Positions 45,549 to 57,167 of a stretch of DNA of 64,000 nt are shown here, in pieces. The stretch is taken from positions 1 to 64,000 of the forward strand of contig JAADKB010000001.1 of NCBI GenBank assembly GCA_009982845.1, given 5' to 3'. The notes beneath the pieces are model-generated. The model saw only the letters and a program-made list of their open reading frames with translations. It ran no database searches and was not told the DNA's origin. The translations under genes and the position numbers were made by a program. Each line of letters opens with the position of its first letter. Position 1 is the first letter of the stretch. The DNA is from Delphinella strobiligena (taxonomy: Eukaryota; Ascomycota; Dothideomycetes; Dothideales; Dothioraceae).

Positions 45549-47025
45549 CCCGACGGTGCCTCTGCTCTACTTGTTATGTAATTTCAGCCTTTTTCACCAA
45601 ACATATCAAAAGCGTCCATGCCAAACTCTTATGGGACAATTTTTGTACTCGACCAGCGATTGAAATGTCTACTGGTAGTGAGACTGCTTCTTTCGAGCTC
45701 TCATATCGTCTGTGACAAGATTATCCTTTCACATATCTCACATATCATCCTCTGCCAGTGACTCTACACCTCCATACTTCAGCACCCCTTGATCATAACA
45801 ATTCAAGCCCCAATCACCAGAAGGGTTATCCTAGCTAGCACCACCTTCATGTATCTTGACTCGCCTCATCTTCGTAGAAAGTGTTACTGTAAAGACCCGT
45901 CGTGCATTTCTCCTAGTGAGACTCGCCTAGGTGGTTAGAACGTAATGATTTCGTGGTGTAGCTTTGGCTGTATATTGTTATGGTACTCTACCTATATCCA
46001 GGGGTACGGGTCATCGTGCATGCTTTGTGTGTCTTGTCGAGAAGAGGACTAGATTGGTGCTGATCACAGTCTTCAAGGCAAGTGCGCGTAAACAGAGAGG
46101 TAGATATGAGTACTTGGGTGATGCGCTCTCCGGGAAAGGTATGACAGTCGCAAGGAGATGAGCGTTCAAGCGAGTAAGCAGATATGAATGTATCAATCTA
46201 AATGTCCCTGAGATCAGATTGTGTTGATAGGCCCAGAGTTAATCTTGCAGAGAGCGCGAATGATCTGAATCGAAGCAAGAAATACTTGACGTGAACCGAG
46301 AAACTGCTGTTCAATCAAGACTACTACAGATTTCATGAATTAACATGGAGCTATCTCAAAAAATAATTGAAGGATTCTAAGAATCATGGTTCAGGAACCA
46401 TTCTGGGTGCTGGGGAAAGGAGGGATTTGACGAGATTGTGCTTTTTATTCTGTGCATTCTAATTATTAGGGAGGCGGACGGTGATGCCATGTCGTAACAT
46501 GGAAGGAATGCGGCTACATATAGCCCAATTCAAGAGACCACAAGGTGCGCACGCCCCCGTCCCGCCTATAGGCCGTACTTTAAAGGACCCAGCCGACGAT
46601 CATGCCTTTCGGGCTTACAAGGCGCAATTGTTTGCCAAGCAGAGAGCTTAATTGACTTCGACTCACAATTTGGGTACCGGGGGGATCGAACTGGTGCATC
46701 ATTTCCACCAAGGAAGGTTGTGTGATCGAGCCCACCAGCGCCAGTAGACTTTTGACTCTGGGGTGCCACTACCTACACCATTCGACCATTCTCTTGCATC
46801 TCGCTAGATTGACATTCAATATCAGTACACAACCGGGACTTGTGTATTTTCAAAACCTCGCAAAGATACGGTCTTGGCATCAATGTGTCTGTATATCCGT
46901 TTCAGCCTTGGCATCAACAGGCTCGCTGGCGCATTACACGCGCACAGTCGAGCTTAATCCTCACACAATAAAACCTGCACCACCATTGACCGCGCTTCTT
47001 TCCACAGCATCCTTGAGCAGCTAAA
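45549..47025. other. 1.5-kb gene-free stretch
   Basis: No supported gene. Box-B-like sequences near 46,680 and 46,735 on the minus strand were considered as a tRNA and rejected. Confidence 0.45.
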
Positions 47026-48190
47026 ATGCAGCGAATCCATGTTTCGTTCGCTCCGAAGGGGGAGCGAAAGAAGGAGAAGAAAACACAAAGGCACCAATCA
47101 GAAGAAATCCGCGCAAGTCGAAAGGAGATCAGCATCGGAAAACGTCTGGTAGCACCCGAAGAGTCTGGCTTCACAGAAGTTGAGATTGACCAGACAACCA
47201 GCCTCGAGCCCTTCAAGGCCGCATTCCATTGCGACTTTGGTGGAGAGTCCGAGACCGCGGACAGGATCAATGGCACACTGAAGATCAGCGGTCCTGCGGT
47301 GATGTTGGTAGAACAATTGGGCGTGCTCAAAACACCAAATAGAGTTCATGTCCCCATTGATGAACACAGTAAGTACCTTCTCCAACTCTTTTATGTTCGA
47401 CCAACGCGTGACACGACTGACCACAATAGCTCAAATCTGGCAGCGTGAGTTCGTAGATCGTCTCGTGCTGCGTCTCGTACTTGAGACCCAGCAACAAGAC
47501 ATGGTGTTCTGGGGGGTCGAACGTGGTCGCAGTGCACTCACCCAGCTGTGCAAATTCATGGCACAAAAGCGGCATGATGCCAAGCTCAAGTGTCTTGCTG
47601 ATAAGGCTGCTAGACAGAAGCAGAAAGAGCAGGAAGAGGATGGCTAGGAAGAAGAAGAAGAGGAAGAGGAAGAGGAAGAGGAAGAGGAAGAGGAAGAGGA
47701 AGAGGAAGAGGAAGAGGAAGAGGAAGAGGAAGAGGAAGAGGAAGAGGAAGAGGAAGACAAGGTCCTTGCCGACGTTCTCAACAGAATCACCAACTCCTAC
47801 TTGAACGAGATCGCTCGCGAAGAAGAGAAAAGGCTGCGTTGAAAATGGCCTCGTACATTTCCTCGCAAGAGCTGGTGAATTACTGGACTTTCAAGGCGTG
47901 TGCTGGAACGATGTCGTAGCTACGCCGGTACCAAGAAACGCCTGGAGAATGATTGCCCTTGACGACCCGACCAGAATTGGCAACGAAGACTGGACTAATG
48001 ATGGATCATGGAGATGAGGATGCTCGATCAAGGAAGAGAAGCACGAGAAGATGTCTTTCAAACGCCAATTGAGGTTCAGATGTGGGGCGCCAGCTCGGGC
48101 CTCTACTGTACACTAATAATATCCGGCCCGGTCCTAACAACTGCCTTTCGCACCTCACATTACAAGCAGCTCAACGCATCACCCGGATAA
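47026..48190 (+). pseudogene. Decaying gene with in-frame TAG, 36-codon Glu tract and downstream frameshifts
   Basis: Exon 1 47026-47368 and exon 2 from 47430 (GTAAGT...ATAG, phase 1) give a 186-residue protein ending at TAG 47645-47647, just after EQEEDG. In the same frame the next 36 codons (47648-47755) are all GAA or GAG, then DKVLADVLNRITNSYLNEIA runs to TGA at 47840. Coding-like sequence continues in another frame (ENGLVHFLARAGELLDFQGV, then WRMIALDDPTRIGNEDW, to about 48017). It then continues in a third (LDQGREAREDVFQTPIEVQM, to 48190). Family not recognised. The simplest reading is one longer ancestral gene broken by a stop and frameshifts; alternatively only the first 186 residues are a real gene. 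Confidence 0.55.
47648..47755 (+). repeat. GAAGAG hexanucleotide microsatellite encoding poly-Glu
   Basis: 108 bp: four GAA codons, then alternating GAG/GAA throughout. Length is an exact multiple of three, so both flanks stay in the same frame. Confidence 0.95.
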
Positions 48191-48491
48191 GCGCTTAGTA
48201 TACAAGGCAGTGGCTCAACGGTAAATAAACAATGAACTTTTGATGAATTTTCGACACTCTCTTCGTCTTTACAATCGTGCAAATGAATTAATAGATGTTC
48301 TTGATGTTCTTAGCCGTGCAGCCGCACAGGCCAACTGAAGCCTCTCCCGAGTGGCCGAGTGATGGGGTTTTGGTTCCTCTCGATTCGACAGACTTGATTG
48401 ATTGTTGGTCGAGTATTATTGCTCCACATCTGATCATGACAAGAGATAGAGCCTATGCAAGGACATCTCACTCTTCATAGCTTGTCATCGG
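48191..48491. other. Upstream region of the second Zn2Cys6 regulator
   Basis: About 300 bp; a D-arm-like GTGGCCGAGTGATGG near 48352 is not backed by the rest of a tRNA. No gene supported. Confidence 0.4.
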
Positions 48492-50558
48492 ATGCCTCCG
48501 AAGAAAGCCGGTAGCCTCGATGGGGGCGTGAACAAGAATGGACGTAGGAGTGCAAAATCGCGCACAGGTTGTCAAACGTGTAAAGTCAAACGAGTATGCT
48601 GGCAAAGTCTACTCAGCGTAACACCTAGACTGAACTTTTGCTAGCTCAAATGTGATGAGGCAAAGCCTGCTTGCCAGAATTGTGTAAAGCGAGGACTTGC
48701 ATGCCCTGGATACAAGCAGGTTTTACGCTGGTCGACCAAATATGAAGCATCACAGCCAGAAGGCTCATCACAGACGGTCATTCATCCGTCGATAGAATAT
48801 CAATTCTCTGCAATTGATCCTTCTAGCTTTGGCGAGTATCTTTCTGAAGATACCAAAGGACGTCCTGGTACTGTTGAACCGAAGAAAGGACAAGCTGATG
48901 CACAGGTTGCCTCTGGCCATGCGACTTTCGCAGGCGTTTTTGATTCGTCAAACACGCATGACAATAGCGATCTTGCGGACCTTGATTTGATTCCAGATTG
49001 GCCGGTCGATTTGTCTGCCCTACTTGAACCGGAAGATTACAGTCTCGTTCCGTTTGAACGATCTTTAGACCATCAGATACAAAGCCGCAGACCTCACGAG
49101 GAGATGCAAAGGAGAGTCAAAGCGAACAATGGCGACTCAGACATGTCCCAAACGCAATGGAAGAGCTTACTACGAAGTTACTACAGAATGAGTTCGCCTG
49201 CACCAACTAGATCATTACACACCGAGGCCAGCGCCCTGGTCGAACATTATTTCCACGATGTATGCGTCATCTTTTCCGCCTATGACTCTCCGATGAACCC
49301 TTTCCGCACGGTCATTGGGCGATTATGGGATAACTCTTCGTCTATATTCTTTGCGATTCAAAGCATGGCTGCGGCACATCTGGCAAATTACATGCCGAAC
49401 ATGAGGGTGACTGGACTCGCCATGCAGCGAAAGGCATACGAGTGTCTTCAGCAGGAACTCCAGCTCGCCTCGATCAACCGGACCATGGATGATAAGCTAC
49501 TGCTGGCCGTGTTACTTCTTGGCCTGACGGCATGTTGGCATGACAGCAGCGATCTTGGCGTTGCACATTTGTCTGCCGCAAGAGCATTGGTCCAGCCCAG
49601 ATTGTTGAGCGAAGATGGCCTGCAGGGGACAGACTCTACGCTGAACGATCAATTCTTTGCTGAAGCCCTCATCTACTGGGAAACATGTATGGCGTTCGTA
49701 TCACAAGAAACATTTATGCCAGGCATGGAGCGACGCCTGCCCTCGAACCCTCTGGAAGACGAAGCAGCCTCGAAAGATCGCATGGTATTCCCTCACCCCT
49801 GGACCGGTATTGCGCCCCGCGTGCTCATGCTTTTCGCCGAGGTCGGCCGACTTGTAAAGCATTACTGCACGAAGCGACATGCGCTATTCGATATGCACCA
49901 ACCTCTAGACATGGACATCGACATGGACGCCATCACGACAGCAGCAACAGATCTAGAAGAAGAACTACTATCAATCTGCATCCCAAGCGCAGACCAACTC
50001 GTCGACGTGCAAGACGAGCGCACCAAAAAATCCGACTTCATCCACATCGCCGAAGCAACAAAATGCGCCGCCTTACTCGAAATCTACCGCGCCTTTCCGG
50101 AAATCCTAGCCGGGCGACTGGGCTCCGTCGAGACAGCAAACTCTCACACCACATTCTTTGCCTTCCAACAAGACTGCAGCAGGGGCCTGGGCAACACATC
50201 CTGGCTCACATCCCTAGCGACCCACGTCCTCAACCTCCTAGCCTCGGTGCCCACATCCTCCGGAACCCGACCGCAACAACTCATCCTCCTCGTCACGGCG
50301 GCCGCGGAATTGCGCCTCAAAGGCCCCTCGGTCTGTTCTCCGGGATTGTCCGAGTCGACTTCATATGACTTGGAAGTCGCGCGCGCGCGAGGTTTCGCGA
50401 TGACGAGACTGAACGAGCTGGCTTCGCGGCTCCCGTCCAAACCGGTGCTGATCATCATCAAGCTCGTTCGGGAGGTGTGGCGACGGAATGACGCGGGCGA
50501 AAATGTCTTTTGGATGGATGTCATGACTGAGAATGGATGGGAGACGATCATGGGATGA
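48492..50558 (+). CDS. Zn2Cys6 transcription factor with fungal-specific C-terminal domain
   Basis: A 671-residue regulator. Exon 1 48492-48593 and exon 2 48645-50558 (GTATGC...CTAG, phase 0). The intron cuts the zinc cluster between CQTCKVKR (Cys27, Cys30) and LKCDEAKPACQNCVKRGLAC (Cys37, 44, 47, 54). The order with PGY after the last Cys is typical of the class having a PF11951-type fungal transcription factor domain. That domain begins around VEHYFHDVCVIFSAYDSPMNPF, seen here as VEHYFHDVCVIFSAYD, and contains LLAVLLLGLTACWHD and ALIYWETCMAFV. Target genes are unknown; no biosynthetic cluster is evident nearby. The start at 48492 (MPPKKAGSLDGG) gives a basic N-terminus as expected. Confidence 0.9.
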
Positions 50559-51033
50559 TGATGCATTTTAGAAATTTCGAAATATTGTGAAATGAGAAAG
50601 GTAGCAAAAAAATAAGCAAGAAAATTCAAGAAGATTCTACCATGAACAGATCCGACGCCCTTAGTAAAGCAAGCTGAGGAAAAGTGCTGAGAAGTGGCTT
50701 CTATGGTTCAATGGATGTTTTTCTATTCTTTCCAATGCTGGACACGGATGGCATGGTGCAATGTGGGACTCGATTGCGAAAAGTGAAAATCATAGTGCTT
50801 TGTAAGGGTGATGCAACCCCCATTTCGCTACGTGAATGAACCAAACTCCAGTTTCTTGTCGCTACACCATATATGATACGAGCAAATCTATGCCTCGTCT
50901 CTGGGTTTTGGATACGACGCCTGTTGGCAGGTAACGTCTAAAGTCGTGTCGGCGGGTAGATATCTCTTGTGATTGGGGACGGCAGTGCAGTCCCTTTCGT
51001 GTCGTGGGCTCGGTGGAAGCGAGATACGTGGGT
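50559..51033. other. Intergenic region between convergent regulator and SEC13
   Basis: 475 bp of 3' flanks; no gene supported. Confidence 0.45.
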
Positions 51034-52198
51034 CTACTCCTCAATCGTCTTGACACAATCCCAACCACCCTTCAAGCTCTCCTTCCAAAGGCTGACTCTG
51101 TTGTCACCCCCACTGACGGCCAAGACGTTGCCGCTCAAGCTCCAGCTGACTCTCCAGACGACAGCGTCAAACTTCAATTCGGTACTTGTCCAGCTCGCGG
51201 CGTCTGAAGGATTGGCAGATGCCGGGCAAGTCCAGATGCGCACAGTCCTGTCTTGAGAAGCAGAGGCAATGTAAGATTTTGACAGGGGAGTGGGCGACCA
51301 AGCGACATCGCGAACCCAATCCGAGTGACCTTGAAGTGTGCACATGCTCGAATAAGCTTGGGTTGCTGGATCAAAGTCCCACAGCTTGACCAGGTTATCG
51401 CTGCCACCGGTGACGAATCGCCTGAGGGGTTGTGTTTGGCTTGTGGCGGACTGAGCGCTGGTGAGTTGACCAGGAGCAAGACTGGGGCTCCATGATACGG
51501 CATTGACGCCCAGGCCGTGGGCTTGGAAGATTGTGTGGGCAAAGGTGTTGTCGGCAAAGGTGATGACAGAGACGTGGCCATCTGAAGAGGCGCATGCGAG
51601 GTGGCAGCCCGGCTCTGGTGGAGACCATGCGATCAGATTGACAGAGGCCGTGTGGAGAGTGAAGTCGTAAATGCGTTGCCATTGGTTGTTTTGTTCGCGC
51701 CAGATAAAGACTTTGCCATCGTAGGATGAGGATGCGAGGATGGTGCCGTATTTGGGGTGGGCCTGGGAATGTGTTAGACAGAATGAGTACGGCAATTGTG
51801 ATGCATCCAGCTTTTAAAACTCACCCATGAGACACACCAGACTGCACCATCATGACTGTTGTGTGAAGCGTTAGTTCTTTGCACCTCACTGGCTGTTGTT
51901 GTTGTGTCGTACCCCTTGAGAGTCTCAGTCAAGCGATGCGAATCTCCTTCAATCTCGAATATCTTGATCGTCTTATCTGACGAGCATGTCGCTAGTCGTC
52001 GTCCATAATAATCAAGGACTGCATCATGCTGTGCAATGTCTTAGTTCATGCTCCTGTAGCTGTTCGAGGTAGGGAGATTTGCGAGAGCATACAATCATGT
52101 CATCGTGACCCGAGTTGGATATTACTTGCGCCTGGTGTGTGTCAGCATGATACAGATGGAATAGGTGTGACTGTGCAATGTGTGTGTGTACATACCAT
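51034..52198 (-). CDS. SEC13: Sec13, COPII coat and nuclear pore WD40 protein
   Basis: A 305-residue beta-propeller. In the COPII cage it pairs with Sec31, and in the nuclear pore with Nup145C. Five exons: 52196-52198, 52093-52131, 51913-52028, 51825-51855, 51034-51762. Exon 1 codes only the initiator Met (ATG|GTATGT). The joined protein reads MAQVISNSGHDDMI, HDAVLDYYGRRLATCSSD, then KTIKIFEIEGDSHRL, HDGAVWCVSWAHPKYG and onward, which is the Sec13 signature with six WD repeats; GSDNLVKLWDF, SASQDRTVRIW and GGDNRVSLWKE are clear blade ends. Length equals the family norm. It is head to head with the PEX20-like gene, with 371 bp between the start codons. Confidence 0.95.
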
Positions 52199-52569
52199 TG
52201 TGAATTGCTGGGAAGAGGACAATATGCTTTGTCGCTTTATTGATGGAAGGTGGCAGCTTGGGCGATGATGTACCGCCAAGCTTCACCGGGCTCCGTCCCC
52301 CCCGCCGCCGCCAAGTCCGCTCCAACGTCTCCGAGCTTCCGCCTCCCACTTCGATGGCGGGGTGTTGGGCCTCGGCCTGGATCTCCCCCGGTCATCGGTT
52401 CTTATCCATCACATGCCGTGACATACTCATCGATCAAAGTCCTTACACATAATTGCCTTAGACGACACGGTGGTTGCACGAGGTGACGACTTATGAAGTG
52501 ACCATAATTTCTTGCCTCTTTTTTTTCTTTCTTCTTCTTCGCAATATACCCCATCTCCTTTTCGCAACG
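52199..52569. promoter_or_regulatory. Divergent promoter of SEC13 and the PEX20-like gene
   Basis: 371 bp shared by two start codons. A long pyrimidine tract (52515-52545, mostly T with CTTC) directly precedes the PEX20-like ATG, as often seen in strongly expressed fungal promoters or 5' UTRs. Confidence 0.6.
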
Positions 52570-54802
52570 ATGTCCGACGCACTTTGTGGGCCTTCCAACG
52601 CCCTCCAAAACTTCAAGAGTCACACTTCAGTTGACCGAACACTACAACAAGACCGTCTAATATCACGCCAACAACCCGGTCAAGGGTTCCGCTCTCATGA
52701 CCCCAACGCTGGTATATTAGATCCTGAATTTGAAGCCTTTCAAGCCGGTCAGCCTTCGGCCTTTGCTGCCAATGGCCTGTCCCACCCTCTTCCCATCCAC
52801 GACCATTTCTCTCAGAACTTACAGCATGCTGGTCCCTCCCACTCGCATCCATCCCAAACGCCGGCGTGGGCTGCAGACTTTCAAAACCTCAACATCAACT
52901 CTCCTGCTCCCCTCCAGCAACAACAACAACAACAACAACAACGGCCCATGACACAAAATCCTGCCTGGGCCAATCAATTTCAGCAGACATCAGCCAACAC
53001 ACTAACGCATGCCGGATATGCCTCATCTGGTCTGCAATATCAGAATGGTCCTGCCTACTCCATGAACCAAAGCTTCATGCCCGGCATCCCACGTGCTCAG
53101 TTTCAAGCACCGCTTCAGCAATCACAATCAATCCAGGCCGCAAAGGACGACTTTGACGATGCTGCCTTTCAAGCCGCCTTTGATTCTGCAATGGAAGATG
53201 CTTTTCACGCACAAGAACAGCAACCAGAGTCGAAAGAGGCTGAAGTGGCTGAAGAGGCTGAAGAAGGAGCACGGACAGACAAGGCCGACATCTACCCAGA
53301 GATGCCTCTGATCAGACTGGCCCTGCTGAAAGCAATCATGGACGGCACCGATCACTCTCTTCATGAAGCCGCCCTCTTTGTCAATCATTTGACCCATTAC
53401 CGCCTAAATCATATAGACCCCTTTCAAGCCATGCTGCTCCGTCCCATCATCATTAGACTTGCCGATCAATCTCGCTCAAACTTCGCCCAACGCTATCATT
53501 TTACTGCTCTTCTGCCTGTCTTGGCAAACAAATGTCAGGAAGCCGAAAAGAAGGTCCCAATCACTCGCGAAACTGAGCGGCTTCTGGCTGCTTATGCTGA
53601 TTGCCTATGGGGACGAGACCTATCGAACCACCTACAGACCACTCAAGACGATGCCCAGGATGAAGAATATTGGCGCATCTCCTTGGAGGAGAGCATGGAT
53701 AATACCAACGACGAGAATCCCACCACTCAGGCTTTGAACATGTTACGTGAGACCAATCTCTACGGCTTCCCCGCCGAGGGCGGCATGCGACGTGTCCAGG
53801 ACCTGGAATTTGACGCATACCGAGCAAGGCACCACTTCCCCGCCTCCCTCACTGCTCAATCGGGAGATCCTCAAAACCAACTATTTCACATGGCCCAAAC
53901 ACTAAGTGAGGACTCACGAGTCCACGAAGCTATCAAGAGCCTCTCAGTCAACATCAACCCTGAACATGCAGTAGAGGATTACGTGACCCAGAGAGATCTC
54001 CTTGAACAGGCACAAAAGCAGCCCTCATGGATGGAGACTCAGCAAGAACTGAACTCGTTGGTACAGCAAAATAGGGAGCGTGTAATGATGAGTTCGGCAG
54101 AAGAAAGGCAGGCCATGTTAGATGGAATCAATCGTATTCAAACTCCTCAAGAGACCATCAGACCCATGGAAGACGAACAAACGCCTCAGCAGCAGCAGGA
54201 TCAGCCCACTCGAGCAGACGATGAGCTCGCCCAGACCGCTGCCGATCTCTTAGACAAGATTTCCCATGAAAGGTCTTCAAAATTCCAAAACAGTGCTTTT
54301 CTCGGTCTCATGCGCAAGCTTGCCGATCGAGAAGTCAAGGTCGAGGGTGATAAGATGGTTGAAGTGAGTACTTTCATTGGCCGTCTCTGTCAATCATTTC
54401 CCAATCCTAGGACTGACATGGCTTTCTCAGACCTCAACATCGACTACTGACCAGACGTTTAATCTGCGTCCAGCCGCGCCCTCCTCCTGGTCCAAAGAAG
54501 GGCCCATGCAGGCTCATCAGACCTCAACCGACGGCCAAGATGTCATTGACATTTTGAATCAGCCCGGTACCCTCACCGAGAATGACGCTCTCCCTAAAGA
54601 CGCCCAAGAAGTATTCAACCTCGCGAATATGCCCGTAGACAAGGCCAACACGAACCATGGTCATCAAGGTGCCGACGGTCAACAAGTCGTCGACATACTA
54701 AACCAAGCGGATAATATTCATGAACAGGGTACGTGGCAACAATTTGCTTCCATAGCCCAGGTTCCAGCCTTTCCGTCTTGGGGCTGGGCCGACAGTATCT
54801 GA
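52570..54802 (+). CDS. PEX20: PEX20-like peroxin, PTS2 import co-receptor, unusually long
   Basis: A 721-residue protein with exons 52570-54363 and 54431-54802 (GTGAGT...TCAG, phase 0). PEX20 works with Pex7 to import PTS2 proteins into peroxisomes. MSDALCGPSNALQNFKSH, with a conserved Cys at position 6 (the recycling cysteine), and VDRTLQQDRL match the N-terminus of fungal Pex20. WxxxF motifs for Pex13/14 binding are at about 100 (WAADF) and 134 (WANQF), flanking a poly-Gln run. Near 560-595, DDELAQTAADLLDKISHE and FLGLMRKLADREVKVEGD match the Pex7-binding end. The middle (about 237-415) is not part of the Pex20 pattern I know, and known Pex20 proteins are about 420-450 residues. Exon 2 has two GQ-V-DILNQ repeats. 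Confidence 0.8.
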
Positions 54803-55428
54803 ACCTCTTCCCTTTCATGATACTGACTTTTTCCCTATGAAGATCAACACCCTGATTTACTCATGACGAGTCCGTTTGCCACTGCCGATGATTATTAGTG
54901 CTGAGGCCTTGTTTTTTGATCGTAGGACAATATCTTCATCATCTGATCGAGGACAAATGGACGGGCAGATATCGCTTTCCCGACAATGGCCATGGCTTTA
55001 CGGCAGGGTGTTTCTTTAAAAAGGATATGCAGGTTGAGGGATTGGCATGAGTATTACGTAGATTCATGATACGAAATGCTTGATATGCAATGATGGCACA
55101 TATTGTCCACTCTTTCACTACCATTGTAGTATTCATCCAAGACCTCTGTCCATACTCTCAACATACCAGTGCCCGGTTTGTCAATGTAAGGTCAGAGTGC
55201 CTTGAATCATACTGCTTCGACAAGATGACTGACTCGTGAAGCTTGGCAACTAGGTTAAGCGAGACAGAGACCAAGTTCCCTTGTTTCAGAGCAACCAGAC
55301 CTGTACATCAGCCATACATGTAATCAATCCAGTTTAAGCAACATCAAAAAAGACTTCAGCCCAGTCACTCTAAAACCAAGACCACCTCTTGCTGCACGTG
55401 CATTATCAAACCTTCTTATTGTACTATC
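54803..55428. other. Intergenic region downstream of the PEX20-like gene
   Basis: It contains the 3' flank and the next promoter. No gene supported. Confidence 0.45.
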
Positions 55429-56317
55429 ATGGTCAACCACACAGACCTAACAAAAACACTACTAGAATTCTACACTCTACTAGCCCAACTAACCTTTATC
55501 TCACCCTCGGAAATCCTAACACCAAACCCCATCCACGACATCGATATCGCGACACTAACCGCAAAAGCGCTCGAAGCAGGTTATTCGCAGCATATGATCG
55601 ATCTCGTACTCCACCTCCCTCACCTCGACGCCAGCATCTGCAATGATGGCACACACATCCTCCCGAGCACATACCTGCGGAATTTCCTTTTCGATAACGA
55701 CTGGGACAGGGAGATATATGAGCGACCTGATTGGGACGAGAAAGATAGATATTGGCCGAGACATATGCTTTGTCTGACCAGAAGTAATATCTACGGTTAT
55801 CTGTTGGTTTATGATATCGATACCGGTGAGTTTTTCCCCCCTCGCTTCTAGTGCAGCTGTTTCGTTCGACTCACGAATTACCGTTCGGGGCTGATGAGAG
55901 CATGGAAACCGTTTAATGACTCTGATGATGACTGGCGCCGTATCACTCCTAAATCACCATCTAAAATCTTCGCGCCCTGGATTAAACGGTATCGCTTGTT
56001 GGAATATCTCGTTTTGCCTGGGTATATAGACTGGGATTACGAGGGCAGCATGTATGACCACCCCACCCCCACCCGCTGGCTACGAGGGAGAGTGGAAAGA
56101 GCACTGGATCGCTGGCCGTGATGTCTGGAGAGCTGAGCGTAAGGTTCGAGATATTTATCTTGAATGCGGGTGGGATGCCAATGCGCAAGGTGAGCAGATG
56201 GGGTTCAGAAGGGGGGAGTTTTTGGGCAAGAGGAAGGTGTATTGGGATGGCGTTGTTAAGCCGCTTGATGAGAAAAAGATGCGGGTTTGGGATCTATCAT
56301 GTCTTCAGGGAGTATGA
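55429..56317 (+). pseudogene. Conserved fungal hypothetical gene, frameshifted in a C-rich tract
   Basis: The first part (55429 on) reads MVNHTDLTKTLLEFYTLLAQ... to YGYLLVYDIDTG, then an intron-like GTGAGT at about 55825. A second part from about 55860 (RAWKPFNDSDDDW, FAPWIKRYRLLEYLVLPGYI, DWDYEGSMYDHPTP) then changes frame inside ACCACCCCACCCCCACCC (about 56056-56073). It goes on as PAGYEGEWKEHWIAGRDVW and RKVRDIYLECGWD to a stop at 56317. The protein sense is continuous across the switch, so one base was gained or lost. The intron phase also does not close cleanly. DIDTGE followed by a W/Y-rich domain is common in uncharacterised fungal proteins. It may be a recent pseudogene or an assembly error. 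Confidence 0.6.
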
Positions 56318-56876
56318 CTGAGGACGAGGAGAGGTTACGGGACCATGTCGTTGATGAACTTTGAATGACCGGAGTCTGCCTTGGTTCTTGTTACGGAGCC
56401 AGAGCCCAGAAGCCTATTGAGACAGGGTGCCCTACAGCAGAATCCCCACGGAGACATTACACGCAGACAGATAAAGCTTCATGGCATCCACCCCGCTCGA
56501 CCTATATATCAGCAATTCCATACAAGAGGCCACTGATTGGTTTAAGCTCAGCAGCCAAGAACAAGGACTCCAGAAAATTACCAAGACTCCAAGACTCGGC
56601 AGGCGATATAGCCAGATGACCCAATATCCACGCTTCAACCAATCACGTATAAACCTATGTCATGTCAAAAGCTATAAACCACCTTGCACACCTCTCCTGC
56701 AAAGCGCCACCCACTCTTCTTCGTCTCAGCAGCACAATAAAAAAGACCAGACCCGCAGCCATCACCACCCCATCTGACCACACCAAACCACCCAACGCCG
56801 CCACCAACCCCCCCCCCCCCCTCACACACGGCCGAGCACACAGTCGAGCACACCGACAGCCACAACGACAACGACA
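56318..56876. other. Intergenic region with a 14-base poly-C run
   Basis: The poly-C run is at 56808-56821, just upstream of the next start. No gene supported. Confidence 0.45.
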
Positions 56877-57167
56877 ATGACACTCCTCGACGCGAGCCTC
56901 AACTCTCTCGACCTCCTAACCCCAATCTTCAGCACCATCTGGACCTTCATCACGACCATCGCCGTACTCATCTTCACAGGCCTTATCTGGGTGCTTGTTA
57001 TCAGCGCTGTTGCGGTCGTTGCGTTGTTCGTCGTTGCGATGGTCGGATGTCTGGTTTATGGGTTGTACGACTTGTGTAGAGGGGAAGAAGTAGTTGATGA
57101 GGAGAGGGGGGAGCTGGAGGTGGAGGTGGGGATGAGGGTAAGGTTGTTGATGGGAGGGGAGAGGTAG
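56877..57167 (+). CDS. Small membrane protein, hypothetical
   Basis: A possible 96-residue protein. A very hydrophobic stretch from about residue 20 to 65 (WTFITTIAVLIFTGLIWVLV, then AVVALFVVAMVGCLVYGLY) gives two transmembrane helices, followed by an acidic then basic tail. No family recognised and no splice evidence. Hydrophobicity is the only support, so translation is uncertain. Confidence 0.4.
   Translation: MTLLDASLNSLDLLTPIFSTIWTFITTIAVLIFTGLIWVLVISAVAVVALFVVAMVGCLVYGLYDLCRGEEVVDEERGELEVEVGMRVRLLMGGER

Noticed and set aside
46670..46800. Possible tRNA on the minus strand (A-box-like TGGTGTAGGTAG and B-box-like AGTTCGATCCC)
   Set aside because: T-stem and acceptor stem do not pair, and two competing B-box-like pieces are present; at best a relic.
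48340..48420. tRNA-Ser/Leu-like D-arm (GTGGCCGAGTGATGG)
   Set aside because: No matching anticodon arm or T-arm at the right distance, and no acceptor stem.
49685..50368. 227-codon frame overlapping the second Zn2Cys6 regulator
   Set aside because: Arg/His/Pro-rich shadow frame of a real gene.
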